DNA of 64,000 nt from contig JBAMJR010000170.1 of assembly GCA_038501785.1 (NCBI GenBank), positions 62,001-126,000 on the forward strand. The letters are read 5' to 3'. A model generated the notes under the pieces. It was not told the DNA's origin. It was given only the letters and a program-made list of their open reading frames with translations, and ran no database searches. The stretch's first letter is position 1. Each line of letters opens with the position of its first letter. Positions 25,223-38,200 of this stretch are shown piece by piece. A program made the position numbers and the translations under genes. This stretch comes from Myoxocephalus aenaeus (Eukaryota; Chordata; Actinopteri; Perciformes; Cottidae).

Positions 25223-28200
25223 TGAGAGAGATGTAGTGCATTACACGGCACAAAATCTGATCAAAATTCATCCGAATTGCTCAAAGTTCTTGCAGTTCTC
25301 GCATTCTTAATTGTGCAGCTCACCAGTTGTTCTGTTATTGTTATGCATTGAATCCCCATTCTATTGGACATGAAATATCTATAGAGTACGTCACCTGAAG
25401 GGAGAAGTTTGGGAGCCATTGCACTGGGATAGCATAGCATAACAGACAAATGCTTCTCATGCTGCCTTTGAGAGCGTAGGAGAGAGAATGTACAATCATT
25501 TGAGCTTTAAGATGCCTGGACAAGAGCGGGAACATACAACAGGTGTGTCACTCGCTCATTCTTTACACTATGATTCATACGTTCTGTCAAGCAGAAAAAC
25601 GACTCCGCTGGCACGTCTTGGATTATTTTCATTGGCATAAAAATCTTTTATATCCCAGTTTTGAATCATGTGTAATACAAATCAGTGGCGTAATAAGATT
25701 GGATCGAGTTATCTATTTATTTTAAGGGCCACGAGGCGAGCAGCGTGAAGAGGAGTAAATGTCACTGAATTCATCCAGATTGTGTGAGTGGCAGCAGTGT
25801 AAAGACACATTTAATAGATGGGGAAATGAATATCATCCCTTTTTTTATTCCGACTCGAGCGTCGCCGTGTTATTTTCAAGAGGGCTCTTCCACCGTGTTC
25901 TGCATTCGCGCCGCCACTCGTCCTCGTGATGAGCCTCTCGGTTCTACACACAAAAGGACAGAAAAGCTCGGGGACATCGTCTCTTCTGACCGGTATTCAA
26001 GCGATGCTTTTGTAAACAAGCTGGTTTGAGGTTAAATGTTTGCACTTTGACTGTGAAAGCTTTGTTGTCTATGATATGTAGGATACTTAACACCAATAGC
26101 ACACAACTATTGGACCTTGACCAGGGTTTACTACTCCCCTTGTAAAAAGGAAAGGCGAGCAATTTAATACAAAAGCGCAGATTATCTGTCGTTCTATTTC
26201 ATAATATTTATTTTCTCAATTTCCCAAATGGCTGTCTTGTCATCTCTGCACAGTTGCATTACTCCGAATGATGAGGCAACTTAACACGGGCAATTTAATG
26301 TCTTCTGTAGATTTAAAACTGTCAAATCTAGCGGTTGATCTGCAGGAAATACCTTCTATTGGTGACTTGATGCTGAATTCTTCAGTTTTTCTATTACGGC
26401 AGAACTAAATTGATTTTCAGTTTGCTAGATTTAACCGCTTTTGGTTCATTCAAGGGACATTGAATGAACAGACTCGTTTTATTTCTCGTGCAGATCGTGC
26501 GCGTGTCATCTTTCAATACAAATGTCTCTTCTAAACTTAAATTTTTTTAATAAATCGTATTATTTCCACTGCAATACAATTATTTCTTATGATCTAAACG
26601 GAAAAAGAAAAGCAAGGATGGTAAGACATTACATCAGACAAATAGATATTACTCATTTTTAATTACACAGTACAAAACGTACTTTCCATGCCGTAGTCTG
26701 CAGGTAACTAAATATTCAGAGACGGACTGAAAGTCACCCCCAACACACAGAAGCCCACACGACATGCATGAAGACTTTCTATTGCGTTTTGCTATCTAAT
26801 ACCCCCTGCATTAATCATTTCACATTTCAGTGAATTTTGACTTTTAGTTTTGCCAACATGACCTCTAAGGCTGTAGCCGTCATGCATTGGATCCAGTCCT
26901 TTATAACAAGGCGGGCTTGTCTTTTTCCTGTCTCATCCCGGCTGCATTGAGGAAGCCGACCGTGAAAACTGCGTTTTGTGGGTCCAGCTGGTACAACAGA
27001 GTTGTCTCCAAGAAAGCACGACTCCCTAATTGCCCCGACCACTCGGGCAGACCTCTAAATTGAGGACATCCTGTTGTACCGGCGGGGTCAATAAACCAAA
27101 TGGCACCTGGGACACAGAGATAGAGGGTCTGGGACAGCGGGGAAACTAATATTACTATGTTATTAAGTTGTCAGTTGGTACCAACTTGTTTGACCCTCTT
27201 GCTCATATGTTTGCTGCAGAGGATTGTGGGTCAGAAGAGGCACACAAGAGAAGTTTGCCTTGAGGGATTTCTGCCAGAAAGGGTTTATTTGAACCCAGAC
27301 TTCTCCCGTATGCTCAGAAAAGCCAGAAAAGCATGCGGCAAAAGTGCATCCTGCATTTTTGTAAATGTGAAAAACCCAAAAAGTTAATATTTATTACGTT
27401 CATAACGTTTTATGTATAAAGCAGAAACAAACTCATTAGACGCATTAGAAGTAGAGGAGCTTTTGGTTTATAGTTTATAATAAAACTAAAACAACAACTT
27501 TTGTTTTATGTGTTTTATAAGAAGACTTCTGGACAGTGAGGGGGGAAAGTAAATTTTGAGCCCCGTACCCGGTTCCAAGACCTGCAGACGGCTCCTCATG
27601 AGGGGTAGAAAACGACCCTTTAGAGGGCTTACATTTCCAGCACAAGGCTTTTTAACTAAACCAAGCTTTTAAAGTCTGACTGGAGTCCAATAATATCTAT
27701 GAATTATTGTATCATGTACACGTTTGCTCATACTATCCCTTACTGGCCAGTAAGGTTTCGGACAATATTCTCCCAGAACTTTTGTTCCCAGTGTGGTATT
27801 ACTGAGTATTACGTATTTAATTCATCCATGGATATACTCTCTTATATGTCCATATACAGTAAATCAATGCCTTAAAAGAGTACTTCCTTGCTCCTACAGG
27901 TACAGGTACAGGTCATGCCCTAAAAGGAATCCATAAAGTAAGGTTATATAGCAAATCATCATTCAAAAGTAAAACATAGGCGTTGAGGTTTAGATATATT
28001 GGATAACACATAGAAAAATGGACAAGAACTAGGATTGTTTCCTTTAGGTCAAATTAATTCCTCCAACAATGTCATTGCTTTAAAAGTTTGAGATGAAGCA
28101 GAACTATTTTTCCTCTACTCTTTTGCAAATTAATAGATTTTTTTGCCCGTTCTTTGAGTTGATTTTTCTTTTTCCAGGCCTTGGACCCTTCTTTAGACAC

Positions 28201-31200
28201 CCGTATAGATGAAAAGGGCGCTTGTGAGCTCGATTGAGACGCTGAAACATAAGGGATCCATACTGATTCTGGGTCTATCCTCTCTTAAGTCCCCACAGAT
28301 CGGAGTTCAGATGGGGAGTTTATCAATAAGCCGGAGAGGCAAGTTCATGTGAGAAGGAAAACGGGCATCAATGGTGCCCTCCAATAAGGAAGCTGTCCCC
28401 TGACGGTACAGTGGAGCAAACAGCTTTTTAAGTGGCTCACTGTCGTCCTGCCGCCATAGAAATGTTGGTAGTTTCGTTTCCTTGTAATAATTTACATGTT
28501 TATTATCGAGGAGAATAATAGAGTCTGTGGCATCTCATCACGCTGCACACTCCCCTCGTCTCATCAGAGGCGGCGCAGACACACGGCGCCTTTTTTTGAG
28601 CCGGGGGTTCTTTTGCATGACAGTGCGACTTGCTCGGCCCGTGGCCCCGCGCTCATTATCTCGGCGCTGTGTTAAATGGATTGCCAGACACCTCAAGTTC
28701 AGGTTGGGGAAAAATACCCCGAATTAAGTAATTTATTTCCCCCCCCCCTCCTCGTCGTGTTCCAGCGAGAAAGACATTCTCAGAAAATCCAAAGTGCCCT
28801 TTTGGATTACTGCTCTCCAGATAGGCGCTGGTTTTGGCAGACAGGTGGAAGTCAGCTATTTTTAGACTGCTTAGTGGGTGCAGTTTCACGACAAAAAAAA
28901 AAAAAAGCTTATGAAGGATATGCATCTCCATGAACAATGACCGTGGGAGGAAGATGCTGATAACTCAAAACTTTTCGGAAGTGATATTTAAGCTGAGGAA
29001 ACATCGGAGTGTTTACCAAATGTCCTCCCTTTGGCCCCGCGGCCTCCTCGCCACATCTTTCCTCCAGTCGTCTTTCACCACTTAGTGAGTCAACAGTCGA
29101 CAGCTGGGAGTGGAGCAGGGGATCTCGTAGGGGGCCGAGGTCCTTATGTAACAGTCCATGTCAGGCTAGAATGCTATTAAGATGTCTCGTGGAGCTCCGC
29201 AGTGCAAAAAAATAGAAGAGAAAACTGTGTCTAAATTAGCAGCACGCCGGAGCACATGTGACAGGCAATTTTCCGAGATGGCTGCAATGAAAAGACTTGA
29301 ATTAGATCTAATTATGTGCAGCCTTTTTGTGTGTGAAGTGTGCGGAATGCAGACTTATGAAGGTTTGTCACGCACTTGTTGCTGCTGCTCAACTGTTCAT
29401 TGTCACCGAATACATCCCAGAGTCATTGTGTAGGTGTGCTGAAATTAGGCCATCGACATAAAATCATTATCACTGAATTACTTCAGGAGTTTTTATTTTT
29501 TTTCCTAATATCAGAATAAATTACAATGTGCAAATCTGGTCTAATGTATGCAAAGTGAATAGATCTGTGTCCCTTTTTTATCATTCACATCAGATACAGT
29601 ATTAAACAATAACTTCATTAATTTACTTTTTTTTACATTTTTATTACAACCTACTTAAAATAATTTATTGTAACGGGCGTAAAACAAAAAAGCGATAGGA
29701 TCTTGTCGCCATAATATGATTTTGCTAAAAGTTCAGTTTATTCTAAAAAAAAAAAGTGAACCAAAGCTGCTTTTGACTGAGGATGACAGAAACAAATAGC
29801 TTGTTGTGTCAACAACCTACACATATTTTGTTTACTTTCATATAAAACAATGAAAAGCAGCAAAGCCTCCCAGTGGAGCAGCAACATTGATCTTGAACTT
29901 TACTTGATTAAAAAAACGATTGACACGATTGCAGTAAGAAATTATCAAGAATAATTGAAGATTGTCGTCCGACAAAATCATTATTTATTCAGCTTTAATA
30001 TGTATTAACAATGCTTTATTGAAGGAAAAAAAAAGGTAAAAAAACATGAGTTTGACATCATTAAATACAAATAATGGTCAACTATGAAACTTCAAAGTGT
30101 CTACTAAAGCTTTTTCCGAAACGGCTAATCCAGAAACACATGTTAACATTTAAAGAACAATCTATTAGGCTATGTAAGGTTGTATTGTACAACATCAGAA
30201 AACACACATGACACAATGCACACATGACACATACGTGTGGAATATTCTCCTACAGATGGTCTCGATGCATCTCTACTCATCTGACGTGTAACATTAAATG
30301 TCAGCAATGATCCTCGTCCGCTCATTGTGATTTCCCCTCTCTCTCTCTCCCCCCCCCCCCTCTCTCTCTCTCTCCCCCTCCCTCTCTCTCTCTCTCTCTC
30401 CCCCTCCCCCTCCCTCTCTCTCTCTCTCAGGTACCCACCGAGGGTGGGCCGCCGTTCAGATGCGCCTCCTGCACGAGTTGGTGTACGCCTCCCGCCGCAT
30501 GGGCAACCCCGGCCTGTCTGTGCGCCACCTGTCCTTCCTGCTGCAGACCATGCTGGACTTCCTGTCTGATCAAGGTCGGCTCACAATGGGGCTTAAAAAA
30601 AAAAAGCACCATTACACTTCATTTTTCATTGTTTAATATGTTGTGTGAAACGCTTCCAGCTTCATGGCCCGCCTGGCCTTCAAAAAAAGTCTAAAAGAAA
30701 ATCTAGAAACAGCCACCCTGTCCTTTGGTGATTGCGGCATTACACCTTGTGCTTAATAAAATAGTGTGTGATGCACAACAAAGCCAGCTTTTTCTTGGCA
30801 GCAGTGCAACATTGTGCTCTGACCAGAAATCCTGTGCAGCCAGGAGATAGGGTTTTTACTGGAGCCAGACGGCCCACTGGCCCAACAATAGAGGCCAGCG
30901 TAATCCTTGGTTGGCTACGAAGCATGAGAAGGGGGGGAGAAACGAAACAAGATGAAGCAAGCTTTCCATTTAAATATTAACATCAGCAAAGGGACTCCTG
31001 CAGCTGTGTTTAGGAAACAGTCTTACTAGAATGATATTCCTCTCTTCGTCCTTCCTTACATCAAGGGAGAGAAAAACGCTGTAATTACTACGGCGTTTCC
31101 TCACTGTTGAAACTGACCCTGTAATTCAAGTTCTTCAGCTATTTATTTTTCTGTTACGATAAAAAAAAAAAATACCATTTCATATTTACTCAGTGTAACT

Positions 31201-32206
31201 TTTGGGGCTTTTGAGTGCTGTTCTCTGCAGTTTGAGTGCCGTCCTTTGATTGTCTTTACTCCCGTCTGCAGTGCGATATTACATGTGTCAGCAGCGTTAT
31301 TGTAGGTTGCTCGAGTGGAATAGTCCTCTTTTCATGTGTCTTGGGGTTTATGTCCGTAAATGTCAAGCGTAGAATAGAGTTGGGCGGGAAAGGACCTTCA
31401 CGGCTCTGCTAGAAAAGTCTTACAGATATTGTAGCGAAGAAATACAAAACTTTTAGACATTTGTGTGTTTTAAAGGTCGAATGTTTACCATCATACGACA
31501 CATTAAACGGATAAATAGGATGAGTTTAAAGGAATACTTTACCCCCGAAACAACGATTTGTAGATGTTTGTTTTGAATTCTTGAAGAAAAGAACAAAGAT
31601 GCACATGTTTGGGAAGTACTGAGCATTCTCTGAGGCATACAGACACAAAGACACACAACGTTTTCTCCAAGAATTCAAAGGAAGTAAAAAAAATATTCCT
31701 TTTAAGAAATAAACTGTTACAAAATACAATAGACGCATTGTACGTTTACACTTTTTGTAATCTTAAGGGTGAAGTTTAAAACAAAAGCTTGTAATTGTGT
31801 GCCGAATTTTTTTAAATATATTTGAGCTTATATAAAAACAGCTTGAGATACCATCTCTGATAACATCATATATTAGTTTTATCATTTGTTTAGCCTATTG
31901 TGAGCCTTTTTATCGAAGTACAGTAGTGTTTTTTAAATATATCTTTTTTTTTTATATCATGAAAATAGTTTCCTAAACTTGACAATGCAAATGCTCCTTC
32001 AATTCCAAGCAGCACTTGCACTACTGGCGTATTATCTTTGTCACCTTGTTCACCCCTGATGAGTTTTTAGTAGTAAAAAAACTAAATACTTTCATCTAAT
32101 TGGAGTAGTTCACGCCCATCTTGCCAAAGTTGTTTGAATGATTGCAAACACTTTCAAATAGCAATCCTGTTTACACAACTCTCCTTCCAGATTCATGAAC
32201 ATATAT

Positions 32207-32286
<80 letters not shown>

Positions 32287-35200
32287 ACGACAAATTACTT
32301 GTTTTTTTCTTCTCTTTTAGCTCACCGCTGTCAGATTAACCAAAACAACTCCTGTTGTGGTTCTGCTGCTGTTCATTGCAGCCAGAGATTGATCTCTGTT
32401 GCAATTTTAAAATGCATTGGAATGGATTTACTGTAAGACGTGTCTAACACAAAGCTTCAGAAAACGGTTTGATGTGGATATGTAAAGTGAGGCGGCCGAT
32501 AGGAGACATCGACTCTCCTGCCGCCCTTATATGGTTGTAAGGATTTCTTTCTCTTGAAGGGAACGCCTCCATGTCGCCTGAAAGCAGTCGTAGATGACGA
32601 GATCCTGAGATAATGTTCAAGTGGCTCTACACTGGTCTTAACCGTCCACATGCCAGTCATGAGGAGGGCCGCCTAACCTGTGAAAACATTTGTTTAATGA
32701 AAATAACCTCGGTGATGTCATCGTGGGTATTCTTTGGAGACGACACATTGGCAATAATTACAAACTTGTGTTCACGGAGTTTGAAATATGTAAGCATTTA
32801 CCGGGCAGTCTGGGTCAACAAAAAATACGATGTATAATAATAACTTTATTCATACAAACAAAGTGCTCTACAGAGAGGCAACGCATAGTCATACATAACT
32901 TAAATACCGGTAAACAAAAAAGGACCTTACCATAAAGGCAATGAATACAACAGAACCAAACAAATAACCAAAAAGAGCAGATGGATAAAATAAACAAAAC
33001 AGGGGAACAAAAGAACGGCATATATGTATACCGGTAGTTGCATTATGGGAAGAAAAACGTTTACAAAGAAAAAATAAAAGAGGAGCCCAAAGCTGCACGT
33101 CGCCATCCAAACAACAAAAGGACCAAATATCTGGAATACCCCTTTAAGATATTTCTTTGTTGACATTGTTGCCATACATGCATGTTGATTTGCAGCACTC
33201 ATTTCATTGCAGTAGACGGTTAAATCACTCGATTGAAACTCGGCAAATACCTCCCGCCCTTTTATGCACGAGTCATGCCAAATCCACACATGTCACCGCA
33301 GTGCGACAGATTAAAAAAAAAAAAAAAAAAAATTGAGATGGATACGATTGCTTACTTTTTTTATACCAGACTGGTTATTGCCACTCTTTCAGTTGCTCAG
33401 CTTCTACTCTACAAGGAGTACTATTGTTATTATCATGTTGGCTTTTTTTTTTTTATGCTGCTGGCGGTTTCCTTAAAACAAGCCAGACAAATCTAAATTA
33501 TTCATAAAAGAATTGAAATGTTTTGTGGTTTGTCGGTTGTTTTCATTTCACAACATAATGTGATAAATCTCCCTTTTGATGTGAAATGTTCCCGTCTGCG
33601 CCGGCATGAAATATACTGGAAGCTCGAGACTCGCCTCTTCCCAGTGGTGTTTATAAAATACTGTCTAAGAATGATAAGTCTCCAAGCACAGCAAATATAG
33701 AAATCTCTGGTGGGGGCCTTAACTGTAGTGTCTTTATTTTTTTTTTTATGTCCTCAAATTGTGAGTAGATTCAGGAGAGTGATAGCCGAGTCCCTTCACG
33801 ACCTGCTCGTAACACTTCAGTGATTAATGCCTGATTTGCCATTTGGTTACGGCGCCATTATTCAGTCTGCCATCCGCTTCTTGTTTTTCTGTTTTCCACC
33901 AAACTCAAAATAACTCATCATTATGCCTGATTTACTTGCCCGCTTCGTTGCCTGATTCATTTGCCTGCGTGTTATCGTTCTACTTTTGCTGTCCTCTATA
34001 GTGGTTGTTTGCATAAAAACACTCAATTCGAATTATTAAGAAATAAAAGATTGTATTTCTGTTCAAATACTTGCTTTTATTACAAAAACAACAAAAAATC
34101 ATGGCATTAGTAGTTTTAATTCTAGTGTTAGGAAGTTAAATAGGTCGTGATTTCCTCATGTCTTTTTTAAATTGCTGTTTCATGCCAAAAACAATATAAC
34201 ATATGAACTCATTCATGATGGCGTTACTGTTTACCTTCGTCCAATGCTCATAGTTGCTGAATAGAGCTTGAACGCATCGTAATGCAAGTCAATGCAACCT
34301 CTGCTAACATTAGCCGTTTAGCTCCGTGCTGTTGGCAGACGAGTGGATGGGAATGCATTTCAACACAATAATCAGTTCTTAAGGTTGTTCCCCAAACACT
34401 AAGCCTCCTGCATACAATGTAATCTTCCATCTACAATCACATGTTTTAGTTTAAGAATTTACGTTCCATCATCCGTCCATGTTTTTGTTGCGAAAGACCA
34501 TGATGCTGCTTCTTTTTTTTTTTTTTTTTTACATTAAGAGTCAACTCATTCAGCTGTAACCATTTTTAAATTTCATTTCATGGAGCTTAAGCTTGCAAAA
34601 TAGCTTCCAAAAAAAACAACCCCTCAATTGACACCTGCTGCTTTTTCGATTTATGTTCTATCTCGCCAAATTGGGCGACCATTAATATGCCGAAGTAAAA
34701 AAAAGATGTCTGCCAGAATACCCTCCCATTTAATGTCGCACTAATTTCTATGGCATGAGCCTTATTTCACTAGTTTTTGAGACGTGAATATTCAAACGCG
34801 TCAAGCTGTTAATGGATAATGAAGAGAGGCTGTTTTTACAGGTTTAAATCTCCCCAAAGGTCTCGCTCCCACCCTTCTATCATTCAACAAGGTGACGTAA
34901 GCTCAGTTTTCAGAGAAGCCATGCTGCCTTTCATCTCGCCTTCAATTGTTATTCTTCCCACTTGACGGTTGACACTTTGAGGAGAGATCCTTTCGCTTTG
35001 GGGAGCCGTGAGAACTGTTAAGAGCTGCACCCTTTTTCTCCCCTCTTTTCGTCAAGTGTATAAAAATAAATAAAACAACATTTCTCTGCTTATCTGGACA
35101 GTGTGTTCCAGCTGTCAGCCTAATAATGTGCTTCGTTGTGTTTGTCTGGCCAGAGAGCTCGGTGAAATAGTTTGATCGCGGGTTTGATTATCTAAGGGCC

Positions 35201-38200
35201 CCGGAGTTATAAAAAGCTACTCCAAACAAATGTTTTTGCTACAGCTCACCACGGACATGCATATATCATCTGTGCAGGAGGAAATAACCAATCAGTAGTT
35301 CCTAAAAGCGTTGCTAAAAGACAAACTAAACCATTATTTTTTTGTATATATATACCGCTGTGAATCTATTTCACCGGTGCTTCATCGGCCCCTGAAGATG
35401 TCGCGGTCAGATTATAAAAAGATCGTGCTCCGTCACGGTCTGCCGCCGCCGCTAATCCAAGGCGCTGAGCGGCCTTAAACCACAAGAGAGAATAACGTGG
35501 GGTTATCAACGTGTTTTTAGTCTCGGCTAAAAAAAAAAACAACAGGCAGCGAACACTCGGACGTGGCAAACGAGAAAGAGACGGACGAATATGCCATCAA
35601 TCGTGAAAGCTTTGAGCGATCGCACGTTCATCTCTCTGTGTTTTTTTATTCCTTCTTCCCTTCTCCTTCACTCTCACCACACTCCGCTAACCGTGTGTTT
35701 TGATCTACTGGTGGTGGGTTTCCGGCTCCCAGTCTGTATTAACACGGTTGTGGTGGTACATACACATATTTCACGTTTTACTGTTGCTAAGAGACATGAA
35801 CACCCTGGAATCAAACTTTTGCCCATTTAATACAAGCATCTCCTCTCATATTGATGATGTATATCTTTTGGATTTCGACTACGCAATAAGGGCGTAATCT
35901 CTCTCCCAGTATTGTTCGGTTTAATGCACAATGAATTCACATAAATATACAAAAGTCTTGCACTCGATAGACTTCATCATGTCTAGAATATATTTCTGTA
36001 TACGGTGTCTTTCTGAAGGTCCTTCTCCGCTTGATCAACTCTCTTTGAAACTTGCAGAGCCGAAGCAAATTCTCTGTCTGGGTGAGCAGTAATAACCTCA
36101 AAAGGTATTGATGGTACAATAAAACTTTCAATTTCACTTGAAGGCTGGTACTGTTATTGCAGAGACACCGACAGAGACGCCTCACAGGTCATTAATGTCT
36201 GGTAAATTATATCACAGGCACAAAGATGAACTCTCTGCACTGGAGACCGGCCTTCGATTATTTGACTTGGAGACAGGGAATTGTGTTATGTCATAACTGT
36301 TTCTGCTTGATGTTTGGATAACTGTATATATTGTATATTTACTTATTTTGCCATGTGCTCATTGTCTGCTCTGCACTTCTACATTTCTAGAGAAGAAAGA
36401 GGTGACCCAGAGTCTGGAGAACTACACGTCCAAGTGTCCGGGTGGAATGGAGGTCATCACGCTTCCTGACGGCCTGAAGCTCCCGCCGGTGCCTTTTACC
36501 AAGCTCCCCATCGTCCGGTGAGACATGTTGGCTTTTTTTTTTTTTTTTAAACTAGGGGAATATCACCGTCATTACTTTAAATAATTGAATGGGGAAAATT
36601 CGTTTTTTTTTTATTATTTGGATTTTGTCTCTTTTTTTAAGGGGTTTGAAAAACATCAAATTGTTTGAATTAATTAAAAATGAATTTGATTTTGTCAACA
36701 AATGCCATGCAAAAAACAAAATAAACAATGTTTGTCTCGCAATACTATTCAGATTCTCTATTATGAGGCGTTTGTACGGTAGATCTTAGAAAATGGGTCA
36801 TAACGATGTACTTTTCTTTCTTTCTTTCTTTCAATCATTTAATTTTAATTTTATACAAGTTACACGTTACCTCAAACTAGACAACAAGAAACTAAATAAA
36901 TAAAAAATACATAACAGCATAACAACCAACTATACGAACAATCAGACAGAAAACACGAACATAAATCATCATCCTCCATATTGAACCTACTATAACAATC
37001 TTATATTAATGAATGTTGTGCACATAGGCCCTCGGGTTTATTTCTATTAATACTCAATTTCCTACAAAAGCTGGTCACTGTAGATTCTGGAGAACTTAAT
37101 TAAAACCTTTGGAGAACAGGACTAAATACTATGTCGTTTGGGGACTTTTCTTTGCTGTGGATGTGGTGCTTTTTATTGAGTGCATGTTTTACTGACTCAA
37201 CATGTATGATATTAGATATTTTCTGAATCCAAATCCAATCGGACACTTATATTTACCTAAATGTTGCCTAAATATGTATCTGACACAATGAACTAACTGT
37301 AGTTTAAAAATCTGAAACACTAATATTTTCACGAGCTATTTGATACAAATACTGCAGATCCTGATTCAAAACTATGAAAGAGTAGTTACCGCTTTACCTT
37401 GCCGTGAGGCCGCCCTTTCCAAAGGGGAACTGAACTGAAAGTGAATTTTATAAAAGCTCCCTTTGAAGCCACAAAGGCCCTATTGACAAAAACTGTATTG
37501 ATACAGTACTGATATGGATTTATTTAGGTTGGCCTTTCTTTTAAGTGGCTGAAATACATTTTGCCGCTGCAGTAAACTGTAGAGTACGTCTTTCAACCCC
37601 ACTACTACCTGATCGACCCCTAAAAGAAACGATGGCCGGTCAGTTGTTTGAAACGTGGGGATGCTTGTTTCTTGCGTTCACACTTATCTAACAGCAAAGT
37701 CCACCTCCCAGCGAGACAAATGGACCCCAGAGACGACGGCTTTGGAACAGTTTTGCGGTGAAAACTTCTGAATAAAATGTCTCGGGCAGAGGGTTTCTCC
37801 CACCGGAGGTTTTTTTTTAGACCGCTCAGAGCTTTCTGAGTGTGAACATAACTTGGTAAATATGTTTTACTGCGCACGCTGCAGTCGGTCGGCTACTGTA
37901 GATTCAGATGTGCTGGCGAGTTGGAAACGGACCGAGAGAAACCAGAAACTGCCAACGAGGTTGTTAAAAGGATTATAACTTCCTCTCAAGTTCTCATTTA
38001 GCCATCGCACCTTTGATCGTAGAAGTCCTTGTTGCCTTTGACGTATTTATGAGCAATGGCAGCTTTCCTACAGAACTGAAGGTTACTAGCGTGACCCTTT
38101 ATCTACTAGATCACACTGACTGTGAATGAATCCATAGCTCGTGGTCCCTGAAGATCTGCTTAACGGTATCATAAACCTCTTGCTGTTTACTGTGATATTC

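Larger units (their letters stand above)
23515..30430 (+). other. trappc9: trappc9 intron 7 (6.9 kb)
   Basis: The left part (23590-25220) is repeat-rich: a dispersed repeat, (CA)n, a small palindrome, a percomorph element and (AT)n. The interval of about 25950-29300 has little recognisable repeat and mixed composition. The right end is a long CT tract. I see no exon in it. Confidence 0.6.
30575..36390 (+). other. trappc9: trappc9 intron 8 (5.8 kb)
   Basis: Contains a percomorph repeat fragment at about 31528-31670, an (AT)n run at 32201-32284, and an A-rich antisense SINE/LINE-like tail at about 32828-33010. About 33540-35300 has mixed composition with no recognised repeat. No exon is seen. 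Confidence 0.55.
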
